Shown: positions 17,395 through 26,422, counted from the stretch's first letter. The stretch: DNA of 64,000 nt from Pararhodobacter sp. CCB-MM2 (GCF_001691415.1 NZ_LRRR01000001.1:555006-619005); one strand, 5' to 3'. The notes: a model not told the origin generated them from the sequence alone. Program-made: numbers and translations.

Positions 17395-17844
17395 ATGAGC
17401 CTGAGACCCCGTTTCTGGGAAGATGTTCCCCTGTCACAGATGACCTCCGACGAATGGGAGGCCCTCTGCGATGGCTGCGGCAAATGCTGCCTCAACAAGC
17501 TGGAAGATGCCGACACGGGCGAGGTGTTCTTCACCCGCATCGCCTGCCGGCTCTTCGATGATGCCTCGTGCCAATGCGCCAATTACGCGATCCGCAAGTC
17601 GATCGTGCCGGAATGCGTGGTGCTGAAGCCCGACACGCTGGACGACATCAGCTATTGGATGCCCCACAGCTGCGCCTATCGCCGCCTGAACGAGGGGCGG
17701 AAGCTGGCGAAATGGCATCCTCTGATCTCGGGCGATCCGAATTCCGTCCATGAGGCCGGGATCTCGGTGAAGGACCGCACCGTGCCGGAGACTCAGGTCC
17801 CCGAGGACGATTGGGAAGATTACATTATCGACGAGGAGATCTGA
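17395..17844 (+). CDS. YcgN/UPF0260-family Cys-cluster protein
   Basis: 149 residues with the family cluster CDGCGKCCLNK near 25-35, then CRLFDD, CQCANY and SCAYRRL. The family is assigned to putative zinc/iron-chelating domains; its cellular role is not settled. The stop TGA (17842-17844) overlaps the ATG of the threonine aldolase gene by one base, so translation of the two is probably coupled. Confidence 0.92.
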   Translation: MSLRPRFWEDVPLSQMTSDEWEALCDGCGKCCLNKLEDADTGEVFFTRIACRLFDDASCQCANYAIRKSIVPECVVLKPDTLDDISYWMPHSCAYRRLNEGRKLAKWHPLISGDPNSVHEAGISVKDRTVPETQVPEDDWEDYIIDEEI

Positions 17845-18896
17845 TGTTCTTCGCCTCAGACAACAGCTCGGGCGTGCCCGCGCAGGTTCTGGCCGCTCTC
17901 TCGGCCGCGAATGAGGGCTTTGCCCTCGGCTATGGCGCCGACCGCCAAATGGACGAGGTGCGCGAGAAGATCCGCGCCCTGTTCGAAGCGCCCGAAGCCG
18001 CGGTCTATCTGGTCGCCACCGGCACCACCGCGAATTCGCTGGCCATCGCGTCCTATGTGCAGCCGTGGCAGGCGATCTACTGCCACCGCCACGCGCATAT
18101 CGAGGAAGACGAGTGCAACGCGCCGATCTTCTATGCCGGCGGCGCGACGCTGCGGCTCTTGGATGGTGAGCACGCCAAGATCTCGGCCGAAACGCTGACG
18201 CAGGCTTTGGCCGACGCGCCCGAGGGGGTTCACCACGCCCAGCCCGGCATCCTGTCGATCACCAACATCACCGAGCGCGGTGCGCGTTACTCGGTGGCCG
18301 AGGTGACTGAGCTCTGCCGCATCGCCCATGCCCGCGGCATCCCGGTGCATATGGACGGCGCGCGCTTCACCAATGCGCTGGTGGCCGAAGGCTGCACACC
18401 CGCCGAGATCACCTGGAAGGCCGGGGTGGACGTGCTGTCCTTCGGCGGCACCAAGAACGGTTTGATGGGTGTCGAGGCGGTGATCTTCTTCGATCCCGCC
18501 AAGGCCGAGGAATTCGAGTTCCGGCGCAAGCGTGGCGGGCATCTGTTCTCCAAGCACCGCTATCTCAGCGCGCAGATGCAGGCCTATCTGACGGATGACC
18601 TGTGGCTGACGCTGGCGAAGAACGCCAATGCCCGGGCCGAGGCGCTGGAGGCCGCGCTGACCGATGCCGGCGTCACGCTGGTGCATCCGCGCGGCGGCAA
18701 CATCCTGTTCGCGGAATTTCCGCTCAAGGCGCACGAGGCCCTGCGCGCGGCCGGCGCCGTCTATTACGACTGGCCCGCGCCGCCGCCCGCCGGAGCTGGC
18801 CCGGACCATCCGCATCAATGCCGGCTGGTCTGTTCGTGGTCGACGACGGAAGACGATGTGACGCGCTTAACCGAGATCCTGAAAACCGCGCTCTGA
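17844..18896 (+). CDS. Low-specificity L-threonine aldolase (beta-eliminating lyase family)
   Basis: 350 residues of a pyridoxal-phosphate fold-type I enzyme that cleaves L-threonine or allo-threonine to glycine and acetaldehyde. The PLP lysine is Lys204 in SFGGTKNG; IPVHMDGARF carries the PLP-binding Asp, and FASDNSSG is the N-terminal signature. It starts inside the stop codon of the YcgN gene. Substrate preference cannot be told from sequence. Confidence 0.93.
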   Translation: MFFASDNSSGVPAQVLAALSAANEGFALGYGADRQMDEVREKIRALFEAPEAAVYLVATGTTANSLAIASYVQPWQAIYCHRHAHIEEDECNAPIFYAGGATLRLLDGEHAKISAETLTQALADAPEGVHHAQPGILSITNITERGARYSVAEVTELCRIAHARGIPVHMDGARFTNALVAEGCTPAEITWKAGVDVLSFGGTKNGLMGVEAVIFFDPAKAEEFEFRRKRGGHLFSKHRYLSAQMQAYLTDDLWLTLAKNANARAEALEAALTDAGVTLVHPRGGNILFAEFPLKAHEALRAAGAVYYDWPAPPPAGAGPDHPHQCRLVCSWSTTEDDVTRLTEILKTAL

Positions 18897-18900
18897 ACAG

Positions 18901-18927
18901 AAAGGCCGCCCTACGGGCGGCCTTTTT
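18901..18927 (+). terminator. Intrinsic terminator after the threonine aldolase gene
   Basis: 11-bp stem AAAGGCCGCCC/GGGCGGCCTTT (18901-18911 with 18915-18925) and a run of T. Confidence 0.88.
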
Positions 18928-18950
18928 CGTCGTCACGCGGTCTGTAGCCG

Positions 18951-19232
18951 TCAGCCGAGGTAGGCGATGGCGAACACTGCGGCCAAGGCCACGATCTGCA
19001 CCGCGATAATGCCGTTGAGCTGTTGCTTGAACGGCTCCTTGCGAATCTTGTGGCGCAGGATCATCTGCCCCAGCTTTGCCCCGATCGAACCGCCGAGGAA
19101 CGCCAGCGCCAGCAAGCGGTCCTCGGGAATGCGGCGGGTGCCGGCCACGGCATAGGCCTTGTCGCGCGCGAAGGCGACATAAGCCACCACGTTCAGAACC
19201 ACGAGGTAGATCAAGGCAAGGATCAGGAACAA
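18951..19232 (-). CDS. DUF1294-family membrane protein
   Basis: 93 residues from a TTG at 19232. Two or three hydrophobic segments (about 2-20, 42-58 and 72-90) surround FARDKAYAVAGTRRIPEDRLL and GGSIGAKLGQMILRHKIRK, the DUF1294 signature. An in-frame ATG at 19304 would add 24 residues that do not resemble the family, and neither start has a clear ribosome site. Function unknown. It is divergent from gapB. Confidence 0.75.
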   Translation of the reverse strand: MFLILALIYLVVLNVVAYVAFARDKAYAVAGTRRIPEDRLLALAFLGGSIGAKLGQMILRHKIRKEPFKQQLNGIIAVQIVALAAVFAIAYLG

Positions 19233-19360
19233 AGCGGACCTATTCGGGATATGTGTTGCCCGCCCTGATAGGCGCAGCCCGGGGATGATGCAACCGGATC
19301 GCATACCCGCTTAAGGATAGCGGTACCATCCGCGCCTCGTCCATGAGCAGGTCGAAAACC

Positions 19361-19372
19361 GTTATCGCAAAC
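19361..19372. promoter_or_regulatory. CceR-like operator site 1, upstream of gapB
   Basis: GTTATCGCAAAC, 10 of 12 bases matching the palindrome GTTAGCGCTAAC. Its centre is 30 bp from the second site, about three helical turns. CceR of Rhodobacter sphaeroides (LacI family) is known to control central carbon genes through sites of this type; use of that regulator here is inferred. Confidence 0.45.
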
Positions 19373-19390
19373 ACGCAAAAGCGGCGGACC

Positions 19391-19402
19391 TTTTGCGCTA
19401 AC
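19391..19402. promoter_or_regulatory. CceR-like operator site 2, upstream of gapB
   Basis: TTTTGCGCTAAC, 10 of 12 bases matching GTTAGCGCTAAC, with the right half-site perfect. Together with the site at 19361-19372 it lies 188-230 bp before the gapB start. Confidence 0.45.
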
Positions 19403-19589
19403 GCCTTGCTGTGCATGCCTTTTCGCCCTTTCTTAGCCATGATCGAGACTGTATATCCGAGCCCAAGAAAAGCCGACGGCCCGCCCCCTGAGCTTGTCTC
19501 TCAGCCCGGCCCGTCTTCCCCCGGCTCTCGCGCCGATCCGCCCCCAGGTTCGACCGTCCCAAGGTCCGCCGCGTTCACGGAGACAGATC

Positions 19590-20591
19590 ATGACCATCAC
19601 CCTCGGTATCAACGGTTTCGGTCGTATCGGCCGCTGCACCCTCGCTGCCATTGCCGAAGCCGCCCGCAACGATGTCGAGGTCGTCGCGATCAACGCCACC
19701 GGGCCGATCGAAACCAACGCGCATCTGCTCAAATACGATTCGGTCCATGGCCGCTTCCCCGGCACCATCCGGGTCGAAGGCAACACCCTGGACCTCGGCC
19801 GCGGCCCGATCCGCGTGATGTCGACCTACAACCCCGACGAGCTGGACTGGGAAGGCGTCGATGTCGTCCTCGAATGCACCGGCAATTTCAACGAACGCTC
19901 GAAAGCCGCCGTCCACCTCGGCCGTGGCGCCAAGCGCGTGCTGGTCTCGGCGCCCGCCAAGAACGCCGACAAGACCATCGTCTACGGCGTGAACCACCGC
20001 TCGCTGCTGCCCGAACATCTGGTCGTGTCGAACGGCTCGTGCACGACGAACTGCCTCGCGCCGCTGGCCAAGGTGCTGAACGATGCGATCGGCATCGAAT
20101 CGGGCATCATGACCACGATCCACAGCTACACCGGTGACCAGCCGACGCTGGACCGCCGCCACAAGGACCTCTACCGCGCCCGTTCGGCCGCCATGGCGAT
20201 GATCCCCACCTCGACCGGCGCCGCCAAGGCTCTGGGCGAAGTGCTGCCGGAACTGTCGGGCAAGCTGGATGGCACCTCGATGCGCGTGCCGACGCCGAAC
20301 GTCTCGGCCGTGGACCTGACCTTTGTCGCCTCAAAGGACGTGACCGTCGCCGACGTCAACGAAGTCGTCCGCGAGGCCGCTGCCGGGGCCATGGGTGCCG
20401 TGCTGGCCTATGACGACGAGCCCAAGGTCTCGATCGACTTCAACCACACGCCGCATTCTTCGATCTTCGCGCCCGAACAGACCAAGGTTGTCGGCGGCCG
20501 CACCGTTCGCGTGCTGGCCTGGTATGACAACGAATGGGGCTTCTCGTGCCGCATGGCCGATGTCGCCGGCGCCATGGGCCGCCTGATCTGA
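19590..20591 (+). CDS. gapB: Glyceraldehyde-3-phosphate dehydrogenase, GapB-like
   Basis: 333 residues with NGFGRIGR at 8-15 and the catalytic Cys151 in SCTTNC. After the second Rossmann strand it reads INATG: Ala36-Thr37 replace the Asp-Leu that selects NAD in glycolytic enzymes. Bacillus GapB has a similar change (INAS) and prefers NADP in gluconeogenesis. The C-terminal SIDFNHTPHSSIF and [14 protein letters not shown] also look GapB-like. The NADP preference is inferred. The paralogue at 22304 keeps Asp-Leu. GGAG precedes the ATG. Confidence 0.93.
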   Translation: MTITLGINGFGRIGRCTLAAIAEAARNDVEVVAINATGPIETNAHLLKYDSVHGRFPGTIRVEGNTLDLGRGPIRVMSTYNPDELDWEGVDVVLECTGNFNERSKAAVHLGRGAKRVLVSAPAKNADKTIVYGVNHRSLLPEHLVVSNGSCTTNCLAPLAKVLNDAIGIESGIMTTIHSYTGDQPTLDRRHKDLYRARSAAMAMIPTSTGAAKALGEVLPELSGKLDGTSMRVPTPNVSAVDLTFVASKDVTVADVNEVVREAAAGAMGAVLAYDDEPKVSIDFNHTPHSSIFAPEQTKVVGGRTVRVLAWYDNEWGFSCRMADVAGAMGRLI

Positions 20592-20620
20592 GCGACGCCT
20601 CCATCGTGAATGTCTGACAG

Positions 20621-20648
20621 ACGCCCGGCCCCGTGCCGGGCGTTTTTC
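20621..20648 (+). terminator. Intrinsic terminator after gapB
   Basis: Perfect 9-bp stem ACGCCCGGC/GCCGGGCGT (20621-20629 with 20635-20643), then five T. It separates gapB from the PepSY operon. Confidence 0.88.
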
Positions 20649-20836
20649 GTTGGGGAACGGGTGTAAACCGCGCCTCAACCAGAGCTTATGCCGCTCAACC
20701 GCGGTGCCAAGGGGGGCCGGATCAACCCCGGCCCAATGGCATCCCGCCTGCCAATCGCCTTCATCGTCCTCATGGCTCGCAACCTCCGGGCCACGACCGC
20801 CCGCCGCATCGGCAGGCCTCAACCAAGGACGAACCC

Positions 20837-21088
20837 ATGAAGAACCTGATCCTCTCGCTCGCCTTCCTCCTGCCCGCCTCGGCTGCTCTGGCCTCGGGTG
20901 CCGCGGTGCCGGCCGAGACCGATGCGCAGATCCGCGCGATCCTGACCGAGCAGGGCTACGAGGTCCGCTCGATCCAGACCGAGGACGGCCTGTTCGAGGC
21001 CTATGCCCTGAAAGACGGCCAGCGCTACGAGATCTATCTCGATGCCGGCCTGAACATCGTTCGCGGCGGCGACAGCGACCACGATTGA
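20837..21088 (+). CDS. Secreted PepSY-domain protein
   Basis: 83 residues with a Sec signal peptide (about 1-20, cut after ALA) and one PepSY-like domain (ETDAQIRAILTEQGYEVRSI and YEIYLDAGLNIV). PepSY domains are found with periplasmic peptidases and membrane redox proteins. Here the next gene, 63 nt on, is a cytochrome b561, so it probably acts at the periplasmic face of that protein. AAGGA precedes the ATG. Confidence 0.85.
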   Translation: MKNLILSLAFLLPASAALASGAAVPAETDAQIRAILTEQGYEVRSIQTEDGLFEAYALKDGQRYEIYLDAGLNIVRGGDSDHD

Positions 21089-21151
21089 TCCCCTCACAAG
21101 GGCCGCGCTTCCCAAGGGCGCGGCCCCTCCCCCTTGCCCTCGGAGCCCGCC

Positions 21152-21697
21152 ATGTCCACCAAACCCGTCCGCGTCTGGGACCCGCTGGTCCGCCTGTTCC
21201 ACTGGTCGCTGGTCCTCACCTTCGCCGCCAACGCCCTGATCATCGACCCTGAGAGCGCCTTGCACCATTGGGTCGGCTACACGGTGCTGGGCCTCGTGCT
21301 GTTCCGGCTGCTCTGGGGTTTCGTCGGCACGCGCTATGCCCGGTTCTCCAGCTTCCCGCCCTCGCCCCGCGCGGCGATGGGACAGCTCACCGACATGGCC
21401 ACCGGGCGCAACCGCGTGCATATCGGCCACACGCCGCTGGGGGCCTTCATGATCTACAACCTGCTCGCCGCCCTGCTGGCATTGGCCGGGACCGGCTGGA
21501 TGCTGACCACCAACGCCTATTGGGGCGTGGCCTGGGTCAAGGAAGTGCATGAGCTGCTCGTGCATTGGGTCGAGGTCTCGGTCGTCGCACATATCGCCGC
21601 GGTGGTGTGGGAAAGCCGCCGCACCGGGGTCAATCTGCCGCAGGCAATGATCTCGGGCGTGAAAACCTTGCCGGTCGAGGGTATGACCGGGGAATGA
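21152..21697 (+). CDS. Cytochrome b561-type membrane protein
   Basis: 181 residues and four transmembrane helices (about 13-31, 39-56, 98-118 and 135-155). Candidate haem ligands are His17 (RLFHWSL), His38/39 (LHHWVGY) and His residues in VHELLVHWVEVSVVAHIAAV. Such di-haem cytochromes pass electrons across or within the membrane. The ATG at 21152 is preferred to a TTG at 21134. Its stop overlaps the start of the next gene (ATGA), indicating coupled translation. Confidence 0.9.
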   Translation: MSTKPVRVWDPLVRLFHWSLVLTFAANALIIDPESALHHWVGYTVLGLVLFRLLWGFVGTRYARFSSFPPSPRAAMGQLTDMATGRNRVHIGHTPLGAFMIYNLLAALLALAGTGWMLTTNAYWGVAWVKEVHELLVHWVEVSVVAHIAAVVWESRRTGVNLPQAMISGVKTLPVEGMTGE

Positions 21698-22200
21698 GCC
21701 CGCGTTTCACCGACCGTCCTGCCGTCGTCGCCAGCCTGATCACCGCGCAGACCCTCTGCGCGGCCTACTTCCTCGTCGATGTCCTGCATGACGCGACGAC
21801 CGGCCAGCGCGGCTTCTCGGATTTCTACCTCGAGGGGGTGGCGACCTTCGCGCTGATCACCGCCATCGCCTTCGAGATCCGGGTGCTCATGGGTCTTCTC
21901 GCCCGCAAGGCGCATCTCGAGCGGCAGATGAACCTCGCGGCGCAGGCCTTCCACGAGGTCGTCGAACAGCGCTTCGCCGATTGGGGCCTCACGGCAGCCG
22001 AGCGCGACGTGGCGCATTTCATGGTCAAAGGCCTGTCCAACAATGACATCGCCGAGCTGCGCCAATCCGCCATCGGCACCGTCAAATCCCAGCTCACTTC
22101 CGTCTACCGCAAGGCCGGGGTCGGCAACCGGGGCGAGCTGCTGAGCCTGCTGATCGAAGACCTCGTCGCCACCCAACCGGGAACGCCTCCCTCCGCCTGA
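21694..22200 (+). CDS. Membrane-anchored LuxR-type regulator
   Basis: 168 residues. Two hydrophobic helices (about 9-31 and 47-67) come first, then a short linker helix and a C-terminal LuxR helix-turn-helix (about 99-160: [20 protein letters not shown], then [20 protein letters not shown]). No receiver domain. The layout suggests DNA binding controlled from the membrane, possibly by the cytochrome b561 it overlaps (ATGA). Its target could be its own operon or the adjoining gap gene, but this is inference. Confidence 0.88.
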   Translation: MSPRFTDRPAVVASLITAQTLCAAYFLVDVLHDATTGQRGFSDFYLEGVATFALITAIAFEIRVLMGLLARKAHLERQMNLAAQAFHEVVEQRFADWGLTAAERDVAHFMVKGLSNNDIAELRQSAIGTVKSQLTSVYRKAGVGNRGELLSLLIEDLVATQPGTPPSA

Positions 22201-22225
22201 TCCCGCCGACCCGAACGCGGGGTCA

Positions 22226-22262
22226 TTGACTTTCGCGGCAAAATGTGGTGTTAGCGCAAACA
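22226..22262 (+). promoter_or_regulatory. gap promoter overlapped by a CceR-like operator
   Basis: TTGACT (22226-22231), 17 bases, then TGTTAG (22249-22254) as a weak -10. The near-palindrome TGTTAGCGCAAACA (22249-22262) covers the -10 and the start of transcription and matches GTTAGCGCTAAC at 11 of 12 core bases. A repressor bound there would block the promoter. Confidence 0.5.
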
Positions 22263-22303
22263 ATGCGCCCCGGCCTCCAGCCACCCCGGGGCCGGGAGCC
22301 TCC

Positions 22304-23308
22304 ATGACCACGACAATCGCCATCAACGGTTTCGGCCGCATCGGTCGCCTCGTGCTTCGGGCGCTGATGGACCAAAAACGCAGCGACCTCGAAGTCGTCG
22401 CGATCAACGACCTCGGTCCGGTCGACATGAACGCACACCTCATGCGCTACGACAGCGTGCATGGCCGCTACGACGGCGAGGTCACCACCGGCGCCGACTG
22501 GATGGACGTGGGCGCGGGCCAGATCCGCGTGACCGCCCTGCGCAACCCGGCCGAGCTGCCGTGGAAGGATGTCGACGTGGTGCTGGAGTGCACCGGCGTC
22601 TTCACCGATGCCGAGAAGGCCAAGATCCACCTCGAGAACGGCGCAACGCGCGTGCTGGTCTCGGCCCCCTCGAAGGGCGCGGATGCGACCATCGTCTACG
22701 GTGTGAACCACGGCGCCCTGAATGCCGAGCACAAGGTGATCTCGAACGCCTCCTGCACGACGAACTGCCTCGCCCCGGTGGCCAAGGTGCTCAATGACAC
22801 CGTCGGCATCACCAAGGGCTTCATGACCACCATCCACAGCTACACCGGCGACCAGCCGACGCTGGACACGATGCACAAGGACCAGTACCGCGCCCGCGCC
22901 GCGGCCCTGTCGATGATCCCGACCTCGACGGGCGCCGCCAAGGCCGTGGGCCTCGTGCTGCCGGAACTGAACGGCAAGCTCGACGGCGTCGCGATCCGCG
23001 TGCCGACGCCGAACGTCTCGGCCGTCGACCTGACCTTCGAGGCCTCGCGCGCCACCACGGCCGAGGAAATCAACGCAGCCCTCGTCGCCGCGGCCTCGGA
23101 AGGTCCGCTGAAAGGCATCCTCGGCGTGACGCATGACAAGAACGTCTCCATCGACTTCAACCATGACCGCCGGTCGTCCATCGTCGCGCTGGATCAGACC
23201 AAGGTCATGGACGGCACGATGGTGCGCATCCTGTCGTGGTACGACAACGAATGGGGCTTCTCGAACCGGATGCTCGATACGGCGGCGGCAGTCGGCAAAC
23301 TGGGCTGA
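22304..23308 (+). CDS. gap: Glyceraldehyde-3-phosphate dehydrogenase, GapA-like (NAD type)
   Basis: 334 residues, NGFGRIGR at 8-15, catalytic Cys151 in SCTTNC. Asp36-Leu37 in INDLG are the residues that favour NAD, so this is the likely glycolytic enzyme, in contrast to the Ala36-Thr37 paralogue at 19590. The ATG follows GGGAG. A very stable terminator follows. Confidence 0.95.
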   Translation: MTTTIAINGFGRIGRLVLRALMDQKRSDLEVVAINDLGPVDMNAHLMRYDSVHGRYDGEVTTGADWMDVGAGQIRVTALRNPAELPWKDVDVVLECTGVFTDAEKAKIHLENGATRVLVSAPSKGADATIVYGVNHGALNAEHKVISNASCTTNCLAPVAKVLNDTVGITKGFMTTIHSYTGDQPTLDTMHKDQYRARAAALSMIPTSTGAAKAVGLVLPELNGKLDGVAIRVPTPNVSAVDLTFEASRATTAEEINAALVAAASEGPLKGILGVTHDKNVSIDFNHDRRSSIVALDQTKVMDGTMVRILSWYDNEWGFSNRMLDTAAAVGKLG

Positions 23309-23343
23309 TCGCGGCAATATTTCACATCATGTCCGAAAGTTGA

Positions 23344-23372
23344 CCCCCCGGCCCTTCGCGCCGGGGGGTTTT
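23344..23372 (+). terminator. Intrinsic terminator after gap
   Basis: Perfect 9-bp stem CCCCCCGGC/GCCGGGGGG (23344-23352 with 23360-23368) then TTTT. Confidence 0.88.
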
Positions 23373-23389
23373 GATTTTATGCAGGAAAC

Positions 23390-25894
23390 ATGGATATCGT
23401 CGCCATCGTCGCTGTCACCGCTGTTCTCTTCGCTGTCATTGGCTTGTCCGAGCCTTTGGCGGCCCGAACACGCCTGCCCGCCACGGTGATTCTGGCCCTT
23501 CTGGGGATCCTGATCGGCACGGCCTCGGCCTCTCTGCTGGCGATGCGCGAATCCGAGATGCTGACGGCGGCGGCAGCGATGATTCAGGATCTGCCGATCC
23601 GGTCGAACTTCTTCCTCTACGTCTTCCTGCCGACGCTGATCTTTCAGGTCTCGCTGTCGATCGACCTGCGGCGGATGCTGGACGATTGGGTGCCGATCCT
23701 GATGATGGCCGTGGTCGCGGTGATCGTCTCGACCCTCGCGGTCGGTTGGGCGCTGTACCCGCTTTCCGGCCTGTCGATCATGGCCTGCCTGATGATCGGC
23801 GCGATTGTCTCGACCACAGACCCCTCGGCCGTGGTCAGCATCTTCCGCGCGACACCCGCCCCCCTCAGGTTGGCGCGGATCGTCGAGGGTGAGAGCCTGC
23901 TCAACGACGCCGCCGCCATCGCGCTGTTCGGCCTGTTCTTCGCCTTCGTGGCCTTCGGCATCCCCAACCCGCAGCTGTCCGACGTGCTGGTGCAGTTCCC
24001 GTGGCTGGTCGCCGGCGGCGCGGTCTCGGGCTGGATCGCCGGGCGCATCGGGCTTGCCGGTCTGGCGCGGATGGATGCGCACCCGCTGGGCCAGATCTCG
24101 ATGTCGGTGGCCCTGCCCTATCTGACCTATATCCTCGCCGAAACCGTGCTGGGCGTCTCCGGCGTGATCGCGGTGGTCTCGGCGGGTCTTGCGTTGAACT
24201 TCCACGCGCCGGGCACGCTGTCGCCGGCCAATCAGGCCAAGCTCAACGATACTTGGGACCTGTTGGGCTATTGGGCCGGGGGGCTGATCTTCGTCCTCGC
24301 CGCGATCCTGATCCCGCGGCTTCTGTCCAACGTCCACGCCTGGGACCTGCTGTTGGTTTTCGTCACCGTCGTCGCCTCGCTGGTCGCGCGGGCCGCGATC
24401 CTGTTCGGGCTTCTGCCGCTTCTGTCCCGGATGAAGCTGTCGCCCAAGGTGGAGACGCGGCAACGCACGGCGATCCTATGGGGCGGCCTCAGGGGCGCCG
24501 TCACCTTGGCGCTGGCGCTGGCGGTGACCGAGAGCTTCCGTATCCCGGGCGACGTGAAGCGCGTGGTCGGCATCGTTGCCACCGGCTTCACCCTGTACAC
24601 GCTGATGGTTCAGGGCACGACGCTGCGCTGGGTGATCCACCGGCTGGGGCTGGACAAGCTGTCGCCGCTCGACGTGGCGCTGTCCTCGCAGGTGGTGGCC
24701 GTGGCGCTGCAATCGGTGCGTGAGAACGTCGCCGACACCGCCCGCGACTTTGGCCTTGCCCGCGAGACCGTCCGCGACGAAGCCAAACGCTTTGCCGAGC
24801 GTGTGGATGAGGCCGTCTCCATCGCCGATGAGGGCGCCGAGATCCCCGACCGTGATCGTATCACGCTGGGTCTGGTGGCCCTGGCTGGCCGCGAGCGCGA
24901 TCTGATCCTCGAAGGCTTCCGCGACGGTGTGCTGCCCGCGCGGCTGGCAACGGTGATGGTCTCGGATGCGGACCGGCTGATCGAAGGCACACGGACGGGC
25001 GGTCGTCTGGCCTATTTGGGAACCGCGCGAAAAGGCTTCCGGGCCGGCCCCGAACTGAGCGGCGCCAGCTTCCTGCACAACCGTTTGCGGATCTCGGGGC
25101 CCCTCGCGCGGCTGACGGCGGATCGCTTCGAATATCTCGTGGCCCTCGCCCCCATCCTGCGCGAGCTGCACGAATTCATCGACACCCGCATCCGCCGCAT
25201 TCACGGCAAACGGGTCGCGGATCTGCTGCACGACCTGCTGGAGCGCCGGATGGAGGAAGCCGACCGCGCCCTCGACGGTTTGCGCCTGCAATTCCCCGGC
25301 TATGCCGAAGAGCTGGAGCGCCGCCTGATCCGGCAGATGACGCTGTCACAGGAGGAGCGCGAATACGCCGCGCTGGTCGACGACGGCCTGATCGGTCCTG
25401 AGCTGCGCCACGCCCTGACCAATGGCATCGCCAAGCGCCGCAAGCAGCTGGCCAAGCGCCCGCCCCTCGATCTGGCGATCCAACGGATGGCCTTGGTCGC
25501 GGCCTTCCCGCTGTTTGCCGACATGCCGGTCGACCGCCGCAAGATGCTGATGCGCGAGATGCGGACGGTCTATGCAGCGCCGGGCACCGTGCTGCTGCGT
25601 CGCGGCGAGGCCCCGCGCCGGGTCTGGTTCATCGCCTCAGGCGCCGTCGAGCAGGTACGACCGGACGGGATCCTGCGTCTGGGTCCGGGCGAGATGTTCG
25701 GCCATCTGGCCCTGCTGCGGCGCAATCTGCGGCGCGGGCAGACAACGGCCATCGCGCATTCGACCCTGCTGACGCTGGACGAGGCGCATTTCGTGCAGAT
25801 GCTGAAATCGGACGAGGGTCTGCGTCAGGCCGTTCTGAACTCGGCCCGGACGCGGGATGTGCCGCTGGATGCCGCGGCGTTGGAGCGGGCCTGA
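23390..25894 (+). CDS. CPA1-type Na+/H+ antiporter with cyclic-nucleotide-binding-like C-terminus
   Basis: 834 residues. The first 410 hold about twelve transmembrane helices, with STTDPSAVVS and EGESLLNDAAA carrying the acidic ion-site residues of NhaP/SOS1-like exchangers. Residues 430-680 are a helical cytoplasmic region; about 690-820 form a cyclic-nucleotide-binding-like fold (PGTVLLRRGEAPRRVWFI). The phosphate-binding cassette is altered: GHLALL has His772 where Glu is usual, and Gln784 lies about where the conserved Arg is expected, so cAMP or cGMP binding is doubtful. The overall layout resembles plant SOS1 and sperm NHE. AGGA precedes the ATG. Confidence 0.9.
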   Translation: MDIVAIVAVTAVLFAVIGLSEPLAARTRLPATVILALLGILIGTASASLLAMRESEMLTAAAAMIQDLPIRSNFFLYVFLPTLIFQVSLSIDLRRMLDDWVPILMMAVVAVIVSTLAVGWALYPLSGLSIMACLMIGAIVSTTDPSAVVSIFRATPAPLRLARIVEGESLLNDAAAIALFGLFFAFVAFGIPNPQLSDVLVQFPWLVAGGAVSGWIAGRIGLAGLARMDAHPLGQISMSVALPYLTYILAETVLGVSGVIAVVSAGLALNFHAPGTLSPANQAKLNDTWDLLGYWAGGLIFVLAAILIPRLLSNVHAWDLLLVFVTVVASLVARAAILFGLLPLLSRMKLSPKVETRQRTAILWGGLRGAVTLALALAVTESFRIPGDVKRVVGIVATGFTLYTLMVQGTTLRWVIHRLGLDKLSPLDVALSSQVVAVALQSVRENVADTARDFGLARETVRDEAKRFAERVDEAVSIADEGAEIPDRDRITLGLVALAGRERDLILEGFRDGVLPARLATVMVSDADRLIEGTRTGGRLAYLGTARKGFRAGPELSGASFLHNRLRISGPLARLTADRFEYLVALAPILRELHEFIDTRIRRIHGKRVADLLHDLLERRMEEADRALDGLRLQFPGYAEELERRLIRQMTLSQEEREYAALVDDGLIGPELRHALTNGIAKRRKQLAKRPPLDLAIQRMALVAAFPLFADMPVDRRKMLMREMRTVYAAPGTVLLRRGEAPRRVWFIASGAVEQVRPDGILRLGPGEMFGHLALLRRNLRRGQTTAIAHSTLLTLDEAHFVQMLKSDEGLRQAVLNSARTRDVPLDAAALERA

Positions 25895-25915
25895 GGCCCG
25901 CTTCCAAGGCGTTTC

Positions 25916-26422
25916 TCAGCGCTCGTGCACCGGACCGAAGCGGTCGCGCAGGGCGGTGTTGATCGGGGCGGGCACGAATTTGGTGACGTCGCCGCCCAGC
26001 CGCGCGATCTCCTTGACCAGCTTCGAAGCGATGGCCTGACGGCGGGCATCGGCCATCAGGAACACCGTCTCGATTTTGTCGTCGAGCGCGCGGTTCATGC
26101 CAACCATCTGGAATTCATACTCGAAATCCGCCACGGCGCGCAGGCCGCGGATGATGACGCCGGCGCCCACGTCGCGGGCGCAATCGATCAGCAGGTTCTC
26201 GAACGGATGCACGACGATCTCGGTACCGGTGCGTTCGGCCAGCGCGCGGGTCTCGCCCTGCACCATCGCCACACGCTCATCGAGCGAGAACAGCGGGCCC
26301 TTGTCGCGGTTAATGGCAACCCCGATCACCAGCCGATCCACCAGCGCGCAGGCGCGCGTGATGATGTCCATATGCCCCAGTGTCAGCGGGTCGAAAGTCC
26401 CCGGATACAGGCCGATGCGCAT
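25916..26422 (-). CDS. coaD: Phosphopantetheine adenylyltransferase
   Basis: 168 residues, full length. Transfers AMP from ATP to 4'-phosphopantetheine to give dephospho-CoA. The nucleotidyltransferase motif is GTFDPLTLGHMD (about 8-19); RGLRAVADFEYEFQM and SKLVKEIARLGGDV are the other conserved segments. A palindrome at 26467-26483 lies 45 bp upstream. The CBS-domain gene is upstream on the same strand, with a terminator between. Confidence 0.96.
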   Translation of the reverse strand: MRIGLYPGTFDPLTLGHMDIITRACALVDRLVIGVAINRDKGPLFSLDERVAMVQGETRALAERTGTEIVVHPFENLLIDCARDVGAGVIIRGLRAVADFEYEFQMVGMNRALDDKIETVFLMADARRQAIASKLVKEIARLGGDVTKFVPAPINTALRDRFGPVHER

